Positions 1-8,973 of a stretch of DNA of 64,000 nt are shown one piece after another. The notes beneath the pieces were generated by a model. It was not told the DNA's origin. It searched no databases and saw nothing but the letters and a program-made list of their open reading frames with translations. How positions within the stretch are numbered: the stretch's first letter is position 1; each line of letters begins with the position of its first letter. Both the position numbers and the translations under genes were made by a program. Source of the DNA: Allochromatium humboldtianum (GTDB lineage: Bacteria > Pseudomonadota > Gammaproteobacteria > Chromatiales > Chromatiaceae); NCBI RefSeq assembly GCF_013385175.1, contig NZ_JABZEO010000013.1:46357-110356 (forward strand), in the 5' to 3' direction.

Positions 1-595
1 GCTGCCGGGTCAGCTCGGCCCGCTCGACCTTAGTCTCGGCGATGCGGCTCAGGGCCAGGGTCAGGAGATGGTCGAAGGCACGGCGTTTCCACAGACGCCG
101 ACTCTCGGACTCGCTCGTCGTCGGGTCGAGCAACCGGTGGGCTGTGAAATTGACCGTGACCTGCGGCACGTCTCGCCGAACCTGATCGCCCACCAGATCC
201 AGTCCCAGGATGTTGCGTTCCACATGCTCGGTCATCAGCAGGGCCGTGACCTGTTCGGCGCCCGTGCCCTCCGGGCCGGCCAGGAAACGCGACAGGGCCG
301 GATCGCGCGCCAGGATCTCCAGCATGTCGCCCGCCGAGGAGAAGACGGTCGACAGGCGCGGCTCGGTTCCATGTTGGCGCGCGCTCGCCGGCAGCGGCGC
401 CTGGATCGCGTCGACCAGCGCGATCACATGATCGATCGCCGCGATGACCGGCGCACGCAGCCGTTTGCGATAGCCCGGCAGCAGTCGCAGCCGCGAATCC
501 GTGCCGTCGACCGTGCGCTCGATGGCCATCTCGATGAGTGATTCGGGGTAGCTGTGGTGTGTCTCGCTGCCGAAGATGGATTGAAAGAGTTTCAT
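1..595 (-). CDS. Conserved hypothetical protein, 3' end outside window
   Basis: This reading frame starts with ATG at 595 on the minus strand and stays open to the window edge, giving 198 residues of an incomplete protein that begins MKLFQSIFGS. It has no signal peptide or membrane segment and is rich in Arg, Leu and Ala, with a mostly helical look. I do not recognise a domain. It starts only 10 bases after the stop of the ArsB/NhaD-type permease, so the two are probably co-transcribed with the binding-protein gene further upstream. The plus-strand frame over the same bases (68-541) looks like a shadow, because the minus frame is longer, open and correctly spaced. Confidence 0.7.
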   Translation of the reverse strand, partial: MKLFQSIFGSETHHSYPESLIEMAIERTVDGTDSRLRLLPGYRKRLRAPVIAAIDHVIALVDAIQAPLPASARQHGTEPRLSTVFSSAGDMLEILARDPALSRFLAGPEGTGAEQVTALLMTEHVERNILGLDLVGDQVRRDVPQVTVNFTAHRLLDPTTSESESRRLWKRRAFDHLLTLALSRIAETKVERAELTRQ

Positions 596-605
596 GCGTC
601 CGTCC

Positions 606-1940
606 TCATAGAAGCATCATGACGCCCACATAGAGCGCCCCGACCCCGAGCTGCACCAGAGTGATGGGCACGCCATAGCGGGCGAACCGCGCGAAGCTCA
701 CTCGCTCGCCCTGGCCGGCGCAGATGCCGACGCTGACGATGTTGGCCGAGGCTCCAACCAGGGTCGCATTGCCGCCGAGCGTGGCGCCGAACATCATGGC
801 GATGAATACAGGCAGGGTCGCCTCCGGCCAGTCGGTGAAACCGGCGGCGAGCGCGACCTCAGGCACCGCCTCGGCGGCCACCAGATAGCCCTTGGTCATG
901 ATCAGCGCGGCGGCGACCACCGGGATGTTGGCCAGCAGGCTGGAGAGCAGCCCGATCCCGGCGAGCAGCAGTAGCGCGACCAGGGTCAGGTCGGCGCCGA
1001 ACCAGCCGTAGAGTTGCAGCGACAACCCCTGCAGCAACCCGGTCTTGGTGAACGCCTGCACCAGCACGAAGATGGCGCCGAGGAAGACCAGGGTCTTCCA
1101 GTCCACATCGCGCAGCACGGCGTCCACCGGCTCGACATGCGCCCCATAGATGACCAGCAGAGCCAGGGTGGCGCCGATGATGGCCACCGCCGGCGGCACG
1201 ATGCGGCTCGGCAGGGACTCGCCGACCAGAAACAGCACCACCATGACGGCCAGCACCAGCAGGGCGAAGGTCACGAAGCCCTTGCGCTCGATGCGCGGGG
1301 CGGGCGCCGAGGGCGGCAGGGGCGCGCGCAGTCGCCAGATGTCCGGCATGAGCCGCGACAGGAGCGGCAGGATCACCAGCACAGCCAGCAGACCGCCCAG
1401 ACTCACCTGCTGGAGATACTGAGTGAAGGACAGGCCGATGGCACTGCCGACCAGAAAGGTCGCCGGATCGCCGACCAGGGTCAGCATCCCGGCCGAGTTG
1501 CTGACCAGCGCCGCCAGAATCATGGGGCCGACGAAGTCCACCCGGAGCGCGCGCGCCACGCCGATGATGATGGGCGCAAGCAGGATCACCGTGGTGGCAT
1601 TGGGCAGCAGGGCGCATACGGGCGCCACCAGCGCGACCAGGAGCAACAGGAAACGTTTGCCGCTGCCGCCGGTGGCGTGCAGGAAGACGGCGCCGATGCG
1701 ATCGAAGACGCCGGTCTTGGCCAGCACGCGCGCGACCACCATGCCGCCGAACAGGAGCGCGAGCGGTCCGCCGGCGACCTTGGACGCCTCCTGCAGATCG
1801 TTGCGGTCGAGCAGACCCAGGACGATCAGTAGCGAGACCCCGAGCAGGGCCGCCACCATCATGTCCAGGACGTCGAACGCGATCAGCAGGATCACGCCGG
1901 CGAAGATCCCCACGATCAGCCAGATCTGTAGCGTGCTCAT
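606..1940 (-). CDS. ArsB/NhaD-superfamily (SLC13-like) ion permease
   Basis: This 444-residue polytopic inner-membrane protein has about 11-12 hydrophobic helices. It shows the duplicated signature of the ArsB/NhaD ion transporter superfamily: a segment reading SNSAGMLTLVGDPATFL in the first half and a related FGATLGGNATLVGASANIV segment near the C terminus, each a discontinuous-helix substrate motif. Members exchange Na+/H+ or move arsenite, sulfate, dicarboxylates or other anions; the substrate cannot be read from sequence. It starts 18 bases after the stop of an amino-acid-type binding protein and is followed after 10 bases by an unknown gene, so an operon is likely. No ars regulator or arsenate reductase is nearby, which argues against an arsenic role. 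Confidence 0.8.
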   Translation of the reverse strand: MSTLQIWLIVGIFAGVILLIAFDVLDMMVAALLGVSLLIVLGLLDRNDLQEASKVAGGPLALLFGGMVVARVLAKTGVFDRIGAVFLHATGGSGKRFLLLLVALVAPVCALLPNATTVILLAPIIIGVARALRVDFVGPMILAALVSNSAGMLTLVGDPATFLVGSAIGLSFTQYLQQVSLGGLLAVLVILPLLSRLMPDIWRLRAPLPPSAPAPRIERKGFVTFALLVLAVMVVLFLVGESLPSRIVPPAVAIIGATLALLVIYGAHVEPVDAVLRDVDWKTLVFLGAIFVLVQAFTKTGLLQGLSLQLYGWFGADLTLVALLLLAGIGLLSSLLANIPVVAAALIMTKGYLVAAEAVPEVALAAGFTDWPEATLPVFIAMMFGATLGGNATLVGASANIVSVGICAGQGERVSFARFARYGVPITLVQLGVGALYVGVMMLL

Positions 1941-1958
1941 CGGTCGGCGCCTCGCGCG

Positions 1959-3008
1959 TCAGTCGATGGAAGGGGCGTAGAGCAGTCCGCCCTGGGTCCA
2001 GAGCCGGTTCGGTCCGCGTTCGAGACCGAGCGGGCTGTCCGGCCCCAGATGGCGCTCGAACAGCTCGCCATAGTGGCCGACGGTCTTGACGGCGCGCACG
2101 GCCCAGCCGGGCGTGAGACCCAGATTGCGCGCGAGCAGGGTCCGCTCGTCGTGCGAGAGCCGCGACAGGGGAGTGCGCCCCTCGGCGAGCACCTGATCCA
2201 GGTTGGCCTGGGTGGCGCCGGACTCCTCGGCCAGGATCAGCGCATGGATCACCCAGCGCACCAGGGTCGTCCACTCCTGATCGCCGCCCCAGACTACGGG
2301 TGATAGCGGTTCCTTGGAGATGCGTTCGTCCAGGATACGCCAGGACGGACGCCCGCCGGGCAGGCGCGAGCGCGCGGCGGCCAGTTGCGAGGTATCCGCG
2401 CTGTAGGCTTGGCAGCGTCCGGCCGTGAAGGCTGCGACCACGCCGTTGGCGGAATCGATGGACAAGGGGGTTACAGACAGATCGCGCGCGCCGAAGTAGT
2501 CGCGCAGGTTGCGCACGTGGGTGGTGCCCTTCTCGACGCAGACGGTCGCCCCGGCGAGATCGATCGGCGCCTGGACCGGCGAGTCGGCCGGCACCATGAA
2601 GCCCTGCCCGTCGTAGAGGAGGATCGCCGGGAACTGGAGCTTGAGGATGGCCTCGCGGGTCAGGGTCCAGGAGGTGTTGCGCAGCAGCAGATCGATCTTG
2701 CGCGCCTGAAGCGCGGGGAAGCGGGCCGAGGCCCGCAAGGGCACGAACTCGACACGCTCGCCGTCGCCGAACACGGCGGCGGCCACGGCGCGACAGATGT
2801 CGACATCGAACCCCTGCCAGCGTCCGGCCTCGTCACGTTCGGAAAAACCGGGGATGCCCTCGCTGACGCCGCAACGCAGAGTTCCGCGTGACTTGAGCGC
2901 TTCCAGCACCTCGCCGGCGTGCGATTCGTGAATCGGCGCGAATCCGCCGAGGAAGACCGACAGGAACCCAGCCAGAAGCACTGGCCATCGTGACGACACG
3001 CAATGCAT
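1959..3008 (-). CDS. Amino-acid ABC transporter-type periplasmic binding protein (AapJ-like)
   Basis: A family 3 solute-binding protein of 349 residues with an N-terminal signal peptide (hydrophobic stretch about residues 9-23, probable cleavage near AHA/G around residue 31). The mature N terminus resembles AapJ/BztA general amino acid binding proteins: a TLRCGVSEGIPGFS segment, then GFDVDICRAVAAAVFGD and the RNTSWTLTRE ligand-loop motif. By family it would bind an amino acid in the periplasm. No AapQMP-type permease or ATPase follows; the next gene on the strand is an ArsB/NhaD-type permease. It may serve a distant transporter or act as a sensory or accessory binding protein. Confidence 0.82.
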   Translation of the reverse strand: MHCVSSRWPVLLAGFLSVFLGGFAPIHESHAGEVLEALKSRGTLRCGVSEGIPGFSERDEAGRWQGFDVDICRAVAAAVFGDGERVEFVPLRASARFPALQARKIDLLLRNTSWTLTREAILKLQFPAILLYDGQGFMVPADSPVQAPIDLAGATVCVEKGTTHVRNLRDYFGARDLSVTPLSIDSANGVVAAFTAGRCQAYSADTSQLAAARSRLPGGRPSWRILDERISKEPLSPVVWGGDQEWTTLVRWVIHALILAEESGATQANLDQVLAEGRTPLSRLSHDERTLLARNLGLTPGWAVRAVKTVGHYGELFERHLGPDSPLGLERGPNRLWTQGGLLYAPSID

Positions 3009-3102
3009 CGACCGACACCCCGCCGACAGTGATGATGTGTGCGCGGACTATAAGACCGCGACTCGCTCGCTGACAAGGGTGTCGAGCGAGCCGCGTCGCG
3101 GC

Positions 3103-4464
3103 TCAGCGCCGCGAGAGCAGGATCAGATCGTCGCCGCGCTGGATGCGCAGGCTATGCAGCCCCTTGGAGGCACGCAGGATCTTGGCGATGTCGCGTGGAT
3201 CACCGATACGCTGGCCATTGACCTGGACCAGACGATCGCCCTCACGCAACCCGGCGAGCCAGGCTGGACTCTCGGGATCGACGGTCCCCACCGGGATGGC
3301 CGGTATGCCCGAATTCGTGTCCAGTTCGCCGAACAGCGCACCGGACAGCACAGGCGACAGACGCTCGCCCGGAATGTAATGGCGATAGGGATCGGCAACA
3401 CGCCCGCTCAGACGACGCGGCTTGCCGTCGCGCAGGATGTCGAGCCTGACCGACTCGCCGACCCGCATCAACCCGAATTGATTGCGCAGATCGGACGAGC
3501 CGCGCACCGGCTTGTCGTTGAGCTTGAGGATGACATCGCCGGCGCGCAGACCGGCCTCGTCGGCCGCCGAACCGCGCTCCACCGTGGTGATCAGCGCACC
3601 TTCGAGACTGCGCAGACCCAGCGCCCCGGCCAGCTCGTCGGTCAGATCCTGCACGGCGACCCCGAACAGACCACGCCGCACCGCGCCGAACTCGACGAGC
3701 TGTTCCAGGATGGAGCGCGCCATGTTGGTCGGAATCGCGAAGCCGATGCCGATGTTGCCGCCGCCTGGGGCGAGGATCGCGGTGTTCATGCCGACCAGCT
3801 CACCGTTCAGGTTCACCAGCGGGCCGCCCGAGTTGCCGGGGTTGATCGAGGCATCGGTCTGGATGAAGTTCTCATAGCCCTCGATGCCCAGCCCCGTGCG
3901 CCCCAGACCGCTGACGATGCCCGAGGTCACGGTCTGGCGCAGTCCGAACGGATTGCCGATGGCGACCACGAAATCGCCGACACGCAGCTGGTCGGAGTCG
4001 GCGAAGGGCAGGGCGCTCAGATCCTGGCTCGGGATGCGCAGCACGGCGACATCGGTCTCGGGATCGCTGCCGATCAGGGTCGCCTCCAGGGTGCGCCCGT
4101 CGTGCAGCGTCACCCGGATCGCGTCGGCCTTGGCGATGACGTGATGATTGGAGAGCACCAGACCGCGCTTGGCGTCGACGATGATGCCCGAGCCGAGACT
4201 GCTGTTCTCGCGCTGCCGGCTTTGGCTGGGGATCTCGAAGAAATGGCGGAAGAAGGGGTCGCGCAGCAACGGATGCTCGGCCGTCTCGATGCGGGTGACG
4301 GTGGAGATGTTGACCACGGCGGGCAGCACGCGCTCCAGCATGGGCGCGAGCGTGGGCAATGGTTGGCCGTCGACGCTCGATGGCAGGGCGGCCCATGACG
4401 TGGCCGTCAAGCACAGGAGCAGAGGCCACAACCACCAACGGGATCGGATACGCAGGGAAGACAT
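3103..4464 (-). CDS. Periplasmic Do/HtrA-family serine endoprotease with two PDZ domains
   Basis: A 453-residue HtrA (DegP/DegQ-like) protease of the cell envelope that degrades or chaperones misfolded periplasmic proteins. The trypsin-like domain has the full triad: His in SNHHVIAKAD, Asp in DPETDVAVLRI and Ser in NPGNSGGPLV. Two PDZ domains follow (about residues 255-340 and 365-445), so it is a two-PDZ Do protein rather than DegS. I chose the ATG at 4464 because it places a basic N terminus (MSSLRIRSRWW) directly before a hydrophobic signal sequence ending near SWAA; the longer frame to 4536 would start with TTG. The gene is transcribed alone, downstream of mobA on the same strand. Confidence 0.9.
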   Translation of the reverse strand: MSSLRIRSRWWLWPLLLCLTATSWAALPSSVDGQPLPTLAPMLERVLPAVVNISTVTRIETAEHPLLRDPFFRHFFEIPSQSRQRENSSLGSGIIVDAKRGLVLSNHHVIAKADAIRVTLHDGRTLEATLIGSDPETDVAVLRIPSQDLSALPFADSDQLRVGDFVVAIGNPFGLRQTVTSGIVSGLGRTGLGIEGYENFIQTDASINPGNSGGPLVNLNGELVGMNTAILAPGGGNIGIGFAIPTNMARSILEQLVEFGAVRRGLFGVAVQDLTDELAGALGLRSLEGALITTVERGSAADEAGLRAGDVILKLNDKPVRGSSDLRNQFGLMRVGESVRLDILRDGKPRRLSGRVADPYRHYIPGERLSPVLSGALFGELDTNSGIPAIPVGTVDPESPAWLAGLREGDRLVQVNGQRIGDPRDIAKILRASKGLHSLRIQRGDDLILLSRR

Positions 4465-4558
4465 GGAGTGCACCAGGATAGCTAGAGGTTTACGGTTCGA
4501 TCGCTGAAAACTAGCGAGCCAGATCGACCAACGCAAGACCTGACCGGGCCTCTGAAAA

Positions 4559-5239
4559 TTACCGATTCGTCATCCGCCCCTGCCCTTGCGGGAGAGGGGT
4601 GGGCAGAGGGGATTCGGCTACCGGCTCGTCCTCGCCGGCCTGAGCAACCCGCTCGGCGAACCGCTGGAGTTCCTCTGGCGTGTTGAGATTGCCGAACGCC
4701 TCGGGCCGGTCGCTGAAATCGGCCAGCGCGAGCCGATGGCCTCGCTGCCAGTCCTCGACCCGACGTCCGCCCTGAGCCAGAAAGCGTTCGAGGTCGTCGG
4801 CGAGCTTGACCGGCAGCAGCGCATGAACCGACTGCAGGCGCCGCCCGTCCGTGGCCACGGCCAGTTCGGCTTCCTGCTCGACCAGGGTTGCGCTGAGCCG
4901 CGCGGCGAGATCCAAGGGCGGCTGTGGCCCATCACAAGGCAGGGTGAGGATCCAGTCGGTGCGGGCCGCGCGCATCCCGGCCAGGAATCCGGCCAGCGGT
5001 CCCTGATGATCCGGGAGCGAGTCGGCGACGACTGGATAGCCGAATTCGGCATAGCGTTCCAGATGCCGATTGGCATTGACCAGCACCGAGCCGACCTGAG
5101 GCGCGAGGGCGTCGAGCGTCCAGGCGATCAGCGGCCGTCCATCGACCATCAGCAACCCCTTGTCCACGCCGCCCAGGCGTCGCGCCCGGCCGCCGGCCAG
5201 AACGACGCCGGTCAGGGTTTCACGTACAGGTGCAGTCAT
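4559..5239 (-). CDS. mobA: Molybdenum cofactor guanylyltransferase
   Basis: MobA transfers GMP from GTP to molybdopterin, making the MGD form of the cofactor used by DMSO-reductase-family enzymes in the cytoplasm. The 226-residue protein has the nucleotidyltransferase signature near residues 14-27 (LAGGRARRLGGVDKGLL, with the conserved Gly-rich loop and DKG lysine), the DHQGPLAGFLAGM segment and the LPCDGPQPP metal/nucleotide segment. No mob/moa partner is adjacent. The last 20 residues or so (ESPLPTPLPQGQGRM) are low-complexity and derive from a palindromic repeat that the reading frame enters at its 3' end, so the natural C terminus has probably been extended by that repeat. Confidence 0.88.
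   Translation of the reverse strand: MTAPVRETLTGVVLAGGRARRLGGVDKGLLMVDGRPLIAWTLDALAPQVGSVLVNANRHLERYAEFGYPVVADSLPDHQGPLAGFLAGMRAARTDWILTLPCDGPQPPLDLAARLSATLVEQEAELAVATDGRRLQSVHALLPVKLADDLERFLAQGGRRVEDWQRGHRLALADFSDRPEAFGNLNTPEELQRFAERVAQAGEDEPVAESPLPTPLPQGQGRMTNR
4574..4611. repeat. C/G-rich palindromic repeat at the 3' end of mobA
   Basis: The stretch contains CCCCTGCCC, a short TTG spacer and CGGGAGAGGGG, then a second related GGGCAGAGGGG copy. It resembles the small interspersed palindromes common in GC-rich bacterial genomes whose translation gives SPLPTPLPQGEG-type peptides. It lies inside the mobA frame and encodes its C-terminal tail. The family assignment is from memory of such elements; only one copy is clear in this window. 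Confidence 0.45.
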
Positions 5240-5463
5240 CTACAGCCGCTCCAGGATAACGGGGACGATTCGCTCTCCGTCGGGAGAAGCGATGGATGGC
5301 ATCGATCATCGCACGCGCTTCACCGAAACGGCGAATGTGAGTCGACCTCGGCCATACCTCGATATGGAGGGCCGCGCGATGATCCGGACCTGGAAAGCCG
5401 CCAGACCGGACCCACCATCACAGGTTGTGCGAGACCCGCCCATCAGCCGGAGAGAGAGCCTTC

Positions 5464-7530
5464 ATGTCGTCATCGATCCACGCCCGCGACGCCCAGCGTA
5501 CCAACCGGCTGGCGTCCGCCACCAGCCCCTATCTCCAGCAGCACGCCCACAATCCGGTCGACTGGTGGCCCTGGTGCCCGGAGGCTCTGGCGCTGGCGCG
5601 CGAACTGGACAGGCCGATCCTGCTCTCGATCGGCTATTCGGCCTGTCACTGGTGCCATGTGATGGCGCACGAGTCCTTCGAAGACCCGGCGACGGCTGAG
5701 CGGATGAACCGGCTGTTCGTCAACATCAAGGTCGATCGCGAGGAGCGGCCGGATCTCGACAAGGTCTATCAGACCGCGCATCAGCTTCTGAGCCAACGCG
5801 CTGGCGGCTGGCCGCTGACGGTCTTTCTCACCCCGGACGATCACACGCCCTTCTTCGCCGGCACCTATTTTCCGCGCGAGCCGCGTCATGGTCTGCCGTC
5901 GTTCACGCAACTGCTGGTCGGGGTCGAGCGCGCCTATCGCGAACAGGGCGCCGCCATCCGCGAGCAGAACCGGAGTCTGCTGGAGGCGCTGGCCGGCCTC
6001 GAACCCCAGGGCGGGGCGGAGCTGCCCGAGGGCAGTCTGCTGGAGGCGGCCTTCCATCAGCTGGCGCTGAGTTTCGATGCCGAGCACGGCGGCTTCGGAC
6101 GCGCGCCCAAGTTTCCGCATGCCACCGATCTCGAGCTGTTGCTACGGCGTCAGGCTCGGCTGGCGGCGAGCGGCGGCGATCCCGATCCGCGTCCGCTCCA
6201 CATGGCCGGCTTCACGCTGGAACGCATGATCCGGGGCGGGTTGACCGATCAGCTCGGCGGCGGCTTCTGTCGCTATTCGGTCGACGACGAATGGATGATC
6301 CCGCACTTCGAGAAGATGCTCTATGACAACGGACCGCTGCTGGCGCTCTGTTGTGATGCCTTCTCCGCTACGGGGGAATCCATCTTTCGCGACGCGGCCC
6401 TGGCCACCGCCGATTGGGTCATGCGCGAGATGCAGTCGCCCGAGGGCGGCTATTACTCGACCCTGGACGCCGACAGCGAGGGCCATGAAGGCGCCTTTTA
6501 TGTCTGGGATCGGGACGCGGTGCGCGCGCGTCTGAGTGCGGTCGAGTATCCGCTGTTCGCAGCGGTCTATGGCCTGGATCGTCCGCCCAACTTCGAGGGC
6601 CGCTGGCATCTGCACGGCTATCGCACGCCGGCGCAGGCGGCCGAGTCGCTGGGCCTGGATCTGCCACAGGCCGAGGCGTTGCTGGCCAGCGCCCGCGCCA
6701 CGCTTTTCAGCGCCCGCGAGCAGCGTGTCCATCCGGGACGCGATGAGAAGATTCTGACGGCCTGGAACGCGCTCATGATCAAGGGCATGGCGCGTGCGGC
6801 GCGCGTGCTGGAGCGGCCCGACTATCTGGAGTCGGCCGAACAGGCGCTCGCCTTCATCCGCTCGATGCTGTGGCGCGACGGCCGTCTGCTGGCGACCTGC
6901 AAGGACGGCGTGGCGCATCTCAACGCCTATCTGGACGACTATGCCAACCTGATCGACGCCTTGCTGGAATTGCTCCAGGTGCGCTGGTCGAGTGCGGATC
7001 TCGCCTTCGCCGTCGAGCTGGCCGAGGTGTTGCTCGACGAGTTCCACGACGCCGAGCGCGGCGGCTTCTGGTTCACCGGACGTTCGCATGAGCCGCTGAT
7101 CCATCGCGCCAAGCCGCTCGGCGACGATTCGATGCCGGGCGGAAACGGCGTGGCGGCGCTCGCCCTCCAGCGGCTCGGACATCTGATCGGCGAGGTACGC
7201 TATCTGGAGGCCGCTGACGGCACGCTGCGGCTCGCCGCCGAGTCGATGCGCCGGATGCCGCACGCCCATGCCAGTCTGCTCATGGCGCTCGACGACTGGC
7301 TCGATCCGCCCGAAATGCTCGTCATCCGCGCCGCCGACGACCGGCTGGAGACCTGGCAGCGGCTGGCCCAGCAGGGCTATCGGCCGCATCGGTTCGTCTT
7401 CGCCATCCCATCCGGGATCGACGAGCTACCGGGCACGCTGGCGGCGATGCGCGGCGGCGACCGTCCGCTGATCTATCGCTGTCGCGGTACGCACTGTGAG
7501 CCGCCGGTCACGTCGTTGGCCGACCTATGA
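5464..7530 (+). CDS. YyaL/SPATA20-like protein: DUF255 thioredoxin-fold plus glycosidase-like barrel
   Basis: A cytoplasmic protein of 688 residues in the DUF255/YyaL (SPATA20) family. The N-terminal thioredoxin-like domain (about residues 8-170) starts with the family signature [21 protein letters not shown], carries a SACHWCHVM motif in place of CXXC, and continues with [13 protein letters not shown]. The rest is an alpha/alpha-barrel resembling N-acylglucosamine 2-epimerases or six-hairpin glycosidases ([29 protein letters not shown]). The biochemical role of the family is not established. The ATG at 5464 follows a GGAGAGAG ribosome site; an upstream GTG at 5425 lacks one and would add residues not typical of the family. 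It is flanked by opposed genes and is probably monocistronic. Confidence 0.85.
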   Translation: MSSSIHARDAQRTNRLASATSPYLQQHAHNPVDWWPWCPEALALARELDRPILLSIGYSACHWCHVMAHESFEDPATAERMNRLFVNIKVDREERPDLDKVYQTAHQLLSQRAGGWPLTVFLTPDDHTPFFAGTYFPREPRHGLPSFTQLLVGVERAYREQGAAIREQNRSLLEALAGLEPQGGAELPEGSLLEAAFHQLALSFDAEHGGFGRAPKFPHATDLELLLRRQARLAASGGDPDPRPLHMAGFTLERMIRGGLTDQLGGGFCRYSVDDEWMIPHFEKMLYDNGPLLALCCDAFSATGESIFRDAALATADWVMREMQSPEGGYYSTLDADSEGHEGAFYVWDRDAVRARLSAVEYPLFAAVYGLDRPPNFEGRWHLHGYRTPAQAAESLGLDLPQAEALLASARATLFSAREQRVHPGRDEKILTAWNALMIKGMARAARVLERPDYLESAEQALAFIRSMLWRDGRLLATCKDGVAHLNAYLDDYANLIDALLELLQVRWSSADLAFAVELAEVLLDEFHDAERGGFWFTGRSHEPLIHRAKPLGDDSMPGGNGVAALALQRLGHLIGEVRYLEAADGTLRLAAESMRRMPHAHASLLMALDDWLDPPEMLVIRAADDRLETWQRLAQQGYRPHRFVFAIPSGIDELPGTLAAMRGGDRPLIYRCRGTHCEPPVTSLADL

Positions 7531-7579
7531 TCGACCGGAAACCCCCGTCTTTTCGCGGATCGAGGATCGTGGTCGTGCC

Positions 7580-8071
7580 TCAATAGATCCAGGGCACGAA
7601 CTTGCGCACTTCGCGCGCGTAATCGGCATAGTCGGGATGACGCTCGGTCAGCCAGGCTTCTTCTTTGCGGGCCTTGTAGTCGAAGAAGACGAAGCCGATG
7701 GCCAGGATCAGCAGATGGGTCAGGCTCAGGGTGTAGAGCGTCCAGCCGAGCGCGGCGAAGAGCTGGCTGCTGTAGAGCGGATGGCGCACCCAGGCATAGA
7801 CGCCGTGCCTGACCAGTTGGCTGTGGTCGACCGGATAGGGCAGGGGTGTGAGATAGTCGCGGATGTGGATCGAACCGAAGGCGCCGAACACCAGCGCGAC
7901 CAGCCCCAGCCCGCCAAGCGCGATCCAGCGCACCGGCTCCAGGGCCGCGAGCACGCCGGCCGTGGCGAGCGGATTCCAGTTCGGCGCCAGGATGAAGACG
8001 AACATCAGCACGAATTGCAGTGCGACGAGATATTCGCCGCGATGGCCTTTGAACGCCTGTAACAGTGACAT
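7580..8071 (-). CDS. Isoprenylcysteine carboxyl methyltransferase-like membrane protein
   Basis: A 163-residue integral membrane protein with about four helices. It carries the signature of the phospholipid/isoprenylcysteine carboxyl methyltransferase-like family: [16 protein letters not shown] (the RHP motif that contacts S-adenosylmethionine), then [31 protein letters not shown], where the EE and the Y-x4-V pattern are conserved. Bacterial members are mostly uncharacterised; some may methylate lipids or small molecules. The start at 8071 overlaps the most upstream possible start of the divergent xthA frame, but the true xthA start at 8131 leaves a short shared promoter region. Confidence 0.75.
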   Translation of the reverse strand: MSLLQAFKGHRGEYLVALQFVLMFVFILAPNWNPLATAGVLAALEPVRWIALGGLGLVALVFGAFGSIHIRDYLTPLPYPVDHSQLVRHGVYAWVRHPLYSSQLFAALGWTLYTLSLTHLLILAIGFVFFDYKARKEEAWLTERHPDYADYAREVRKFVPWIY

Positions 8072-8130
8072 GGGAGCCTCCGATCGATTACAAAGGGATG
8101 TGTCGTTTGGTTCTGGAATCCGTCGGGAGA

Positions 8131-8973
8131 ATGCCGGTGCTCAAGATCGTTTCGTTCAACATCAACGGCGTCCGCGCCCGTCCGCATCAGGTCGAGGCGC
8201 TCAAGGCCGGACTCGACCCCGACATCCTCGCCCTGCAGGAATCCAAGGTCGCCGACGAGCAGTTTCCGCTCGATTGGGCGCGCGGACTGGGCTATGACGT
8301 CCGGATCCACGGTCAAAAGGGCCACTATGGCGTGGCGCTCCTGAGCAAACAGTCTCCGCACAGCGTCGTCAAGGGACTGCCGAACGACGACGCCGAAGCG
8401 CAACGTCGCCTGATCCTAGGGCGTTACCGGCTCGCTGACGGTGACGAAGTCACGGTCATCAACGGCTATTTCCCGCAAGGCGAAGGCCGCGACCATCCGC
8501 TGAAGTTCCCCGCCAAGCAGACGTTCTACGCCGGCCTGCTGGACTATCTGCGTACCGCCTTCCGCCCGGACCAGAACATCGTCCTGCTCGGCGACATGAA
8601 CGTCGCGCCCCTGGATCTGGATATCGGGATCGGCGCCGACAACGCCAAGCGCTGGCTGCGCACCGGAAAATGCGCCTTCCTGCCCGAGGAACGCGCTTGG
8701 TTCCAGTCCCTGCTCGACTGGGGGTTGATTGATGCCTACCGTGCCCGCCATCCCGAATCCGCCGACCGCTTCAGCTGGTTCGACTACCGCTCGCGCGGCT
8801 TCGAGCGCGAGCCGAAACATGGTCTGCGTATCGACCATATCCTGATCTCGGCCCCGCTGCGCGAGCGGTTGATCGACGCCGGTATCGACTATGCCATCCG
8901 GGCGATGGACAAACCCTCAGACCATTGCCCGGTGTGGATCACCCTGGATCTCCCCGACCTCACAGCGGCCTGA
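8131..8973 (+). CDS. xthA: Exodeoxyribonuclease III
   Basis: A 280-residue member of the endonuclease/exonuclease/phosphatase family that nicks DNA at abasic sites and removes 3' blocking groups in base excision repair. Conserved elements are [31 protein letters not shown] (metal-binding Glu), [23 protein letters not shown] (catalytic Asp/Asn), [14 protein letters not shown] and the C-terminal PSDHCPVW (catalytic Asp-His). The spacing matches E. coli XthA closely. I prefer the ATG at 8131, which gives an N terminus homologous to that enzyme; a GTG at 8065 and an ATG at 8098 would add unconserved residues. Its 3' end overlaps the convergent decarboxylase gene by 14 bases. Confidence 0.92.
   Translation: MPVLKIVSFNINGVRARPHQVEALKAGLDPDILALQESKVADEQFPLDWARGLGYDVRIHGQKGHYGVALLSKQSPHSVVKGLPNDDAEAQRRLILGRYRLADGDEVTVINGYFPQGEGRDHPLKFPAKQTFYAGLLDYLRTAFRPDQNIVLLGDMNVAPLDLDIGIGADNAKRWLRTGKCAFLPEERAWFQSLLDWGLIDAYRARHPESADRFSWFDYRSRGFEREPKHGLRIDHILISAPLRERLIDAGIDYAIRAMDKPSDHCPVWITLDLPDLTAA

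Noticed and set aside
68..541. Plus-strand frames at the left edge
   Set aside because: The minus-strand frame starting at 595 is longer, open to the edge and placed in operon with the permease.
3037..4398. 453-codon plus-strand frame over the Do protease gene
   Set aside because: It is antisense to a protease with an intact triad and PDZ domains; its composition (His, Gln, Asp, Arg-rich) is typical of GC-rich shadows.
5270..5296. Inverted repeat TCGCTCTCC / GGAGAAGCGA between mobA and the YyaL-like gene
   Set aside because: It has a bulge, lacks a T-run and has no clear position relative to a promoter; too weak to annotate.
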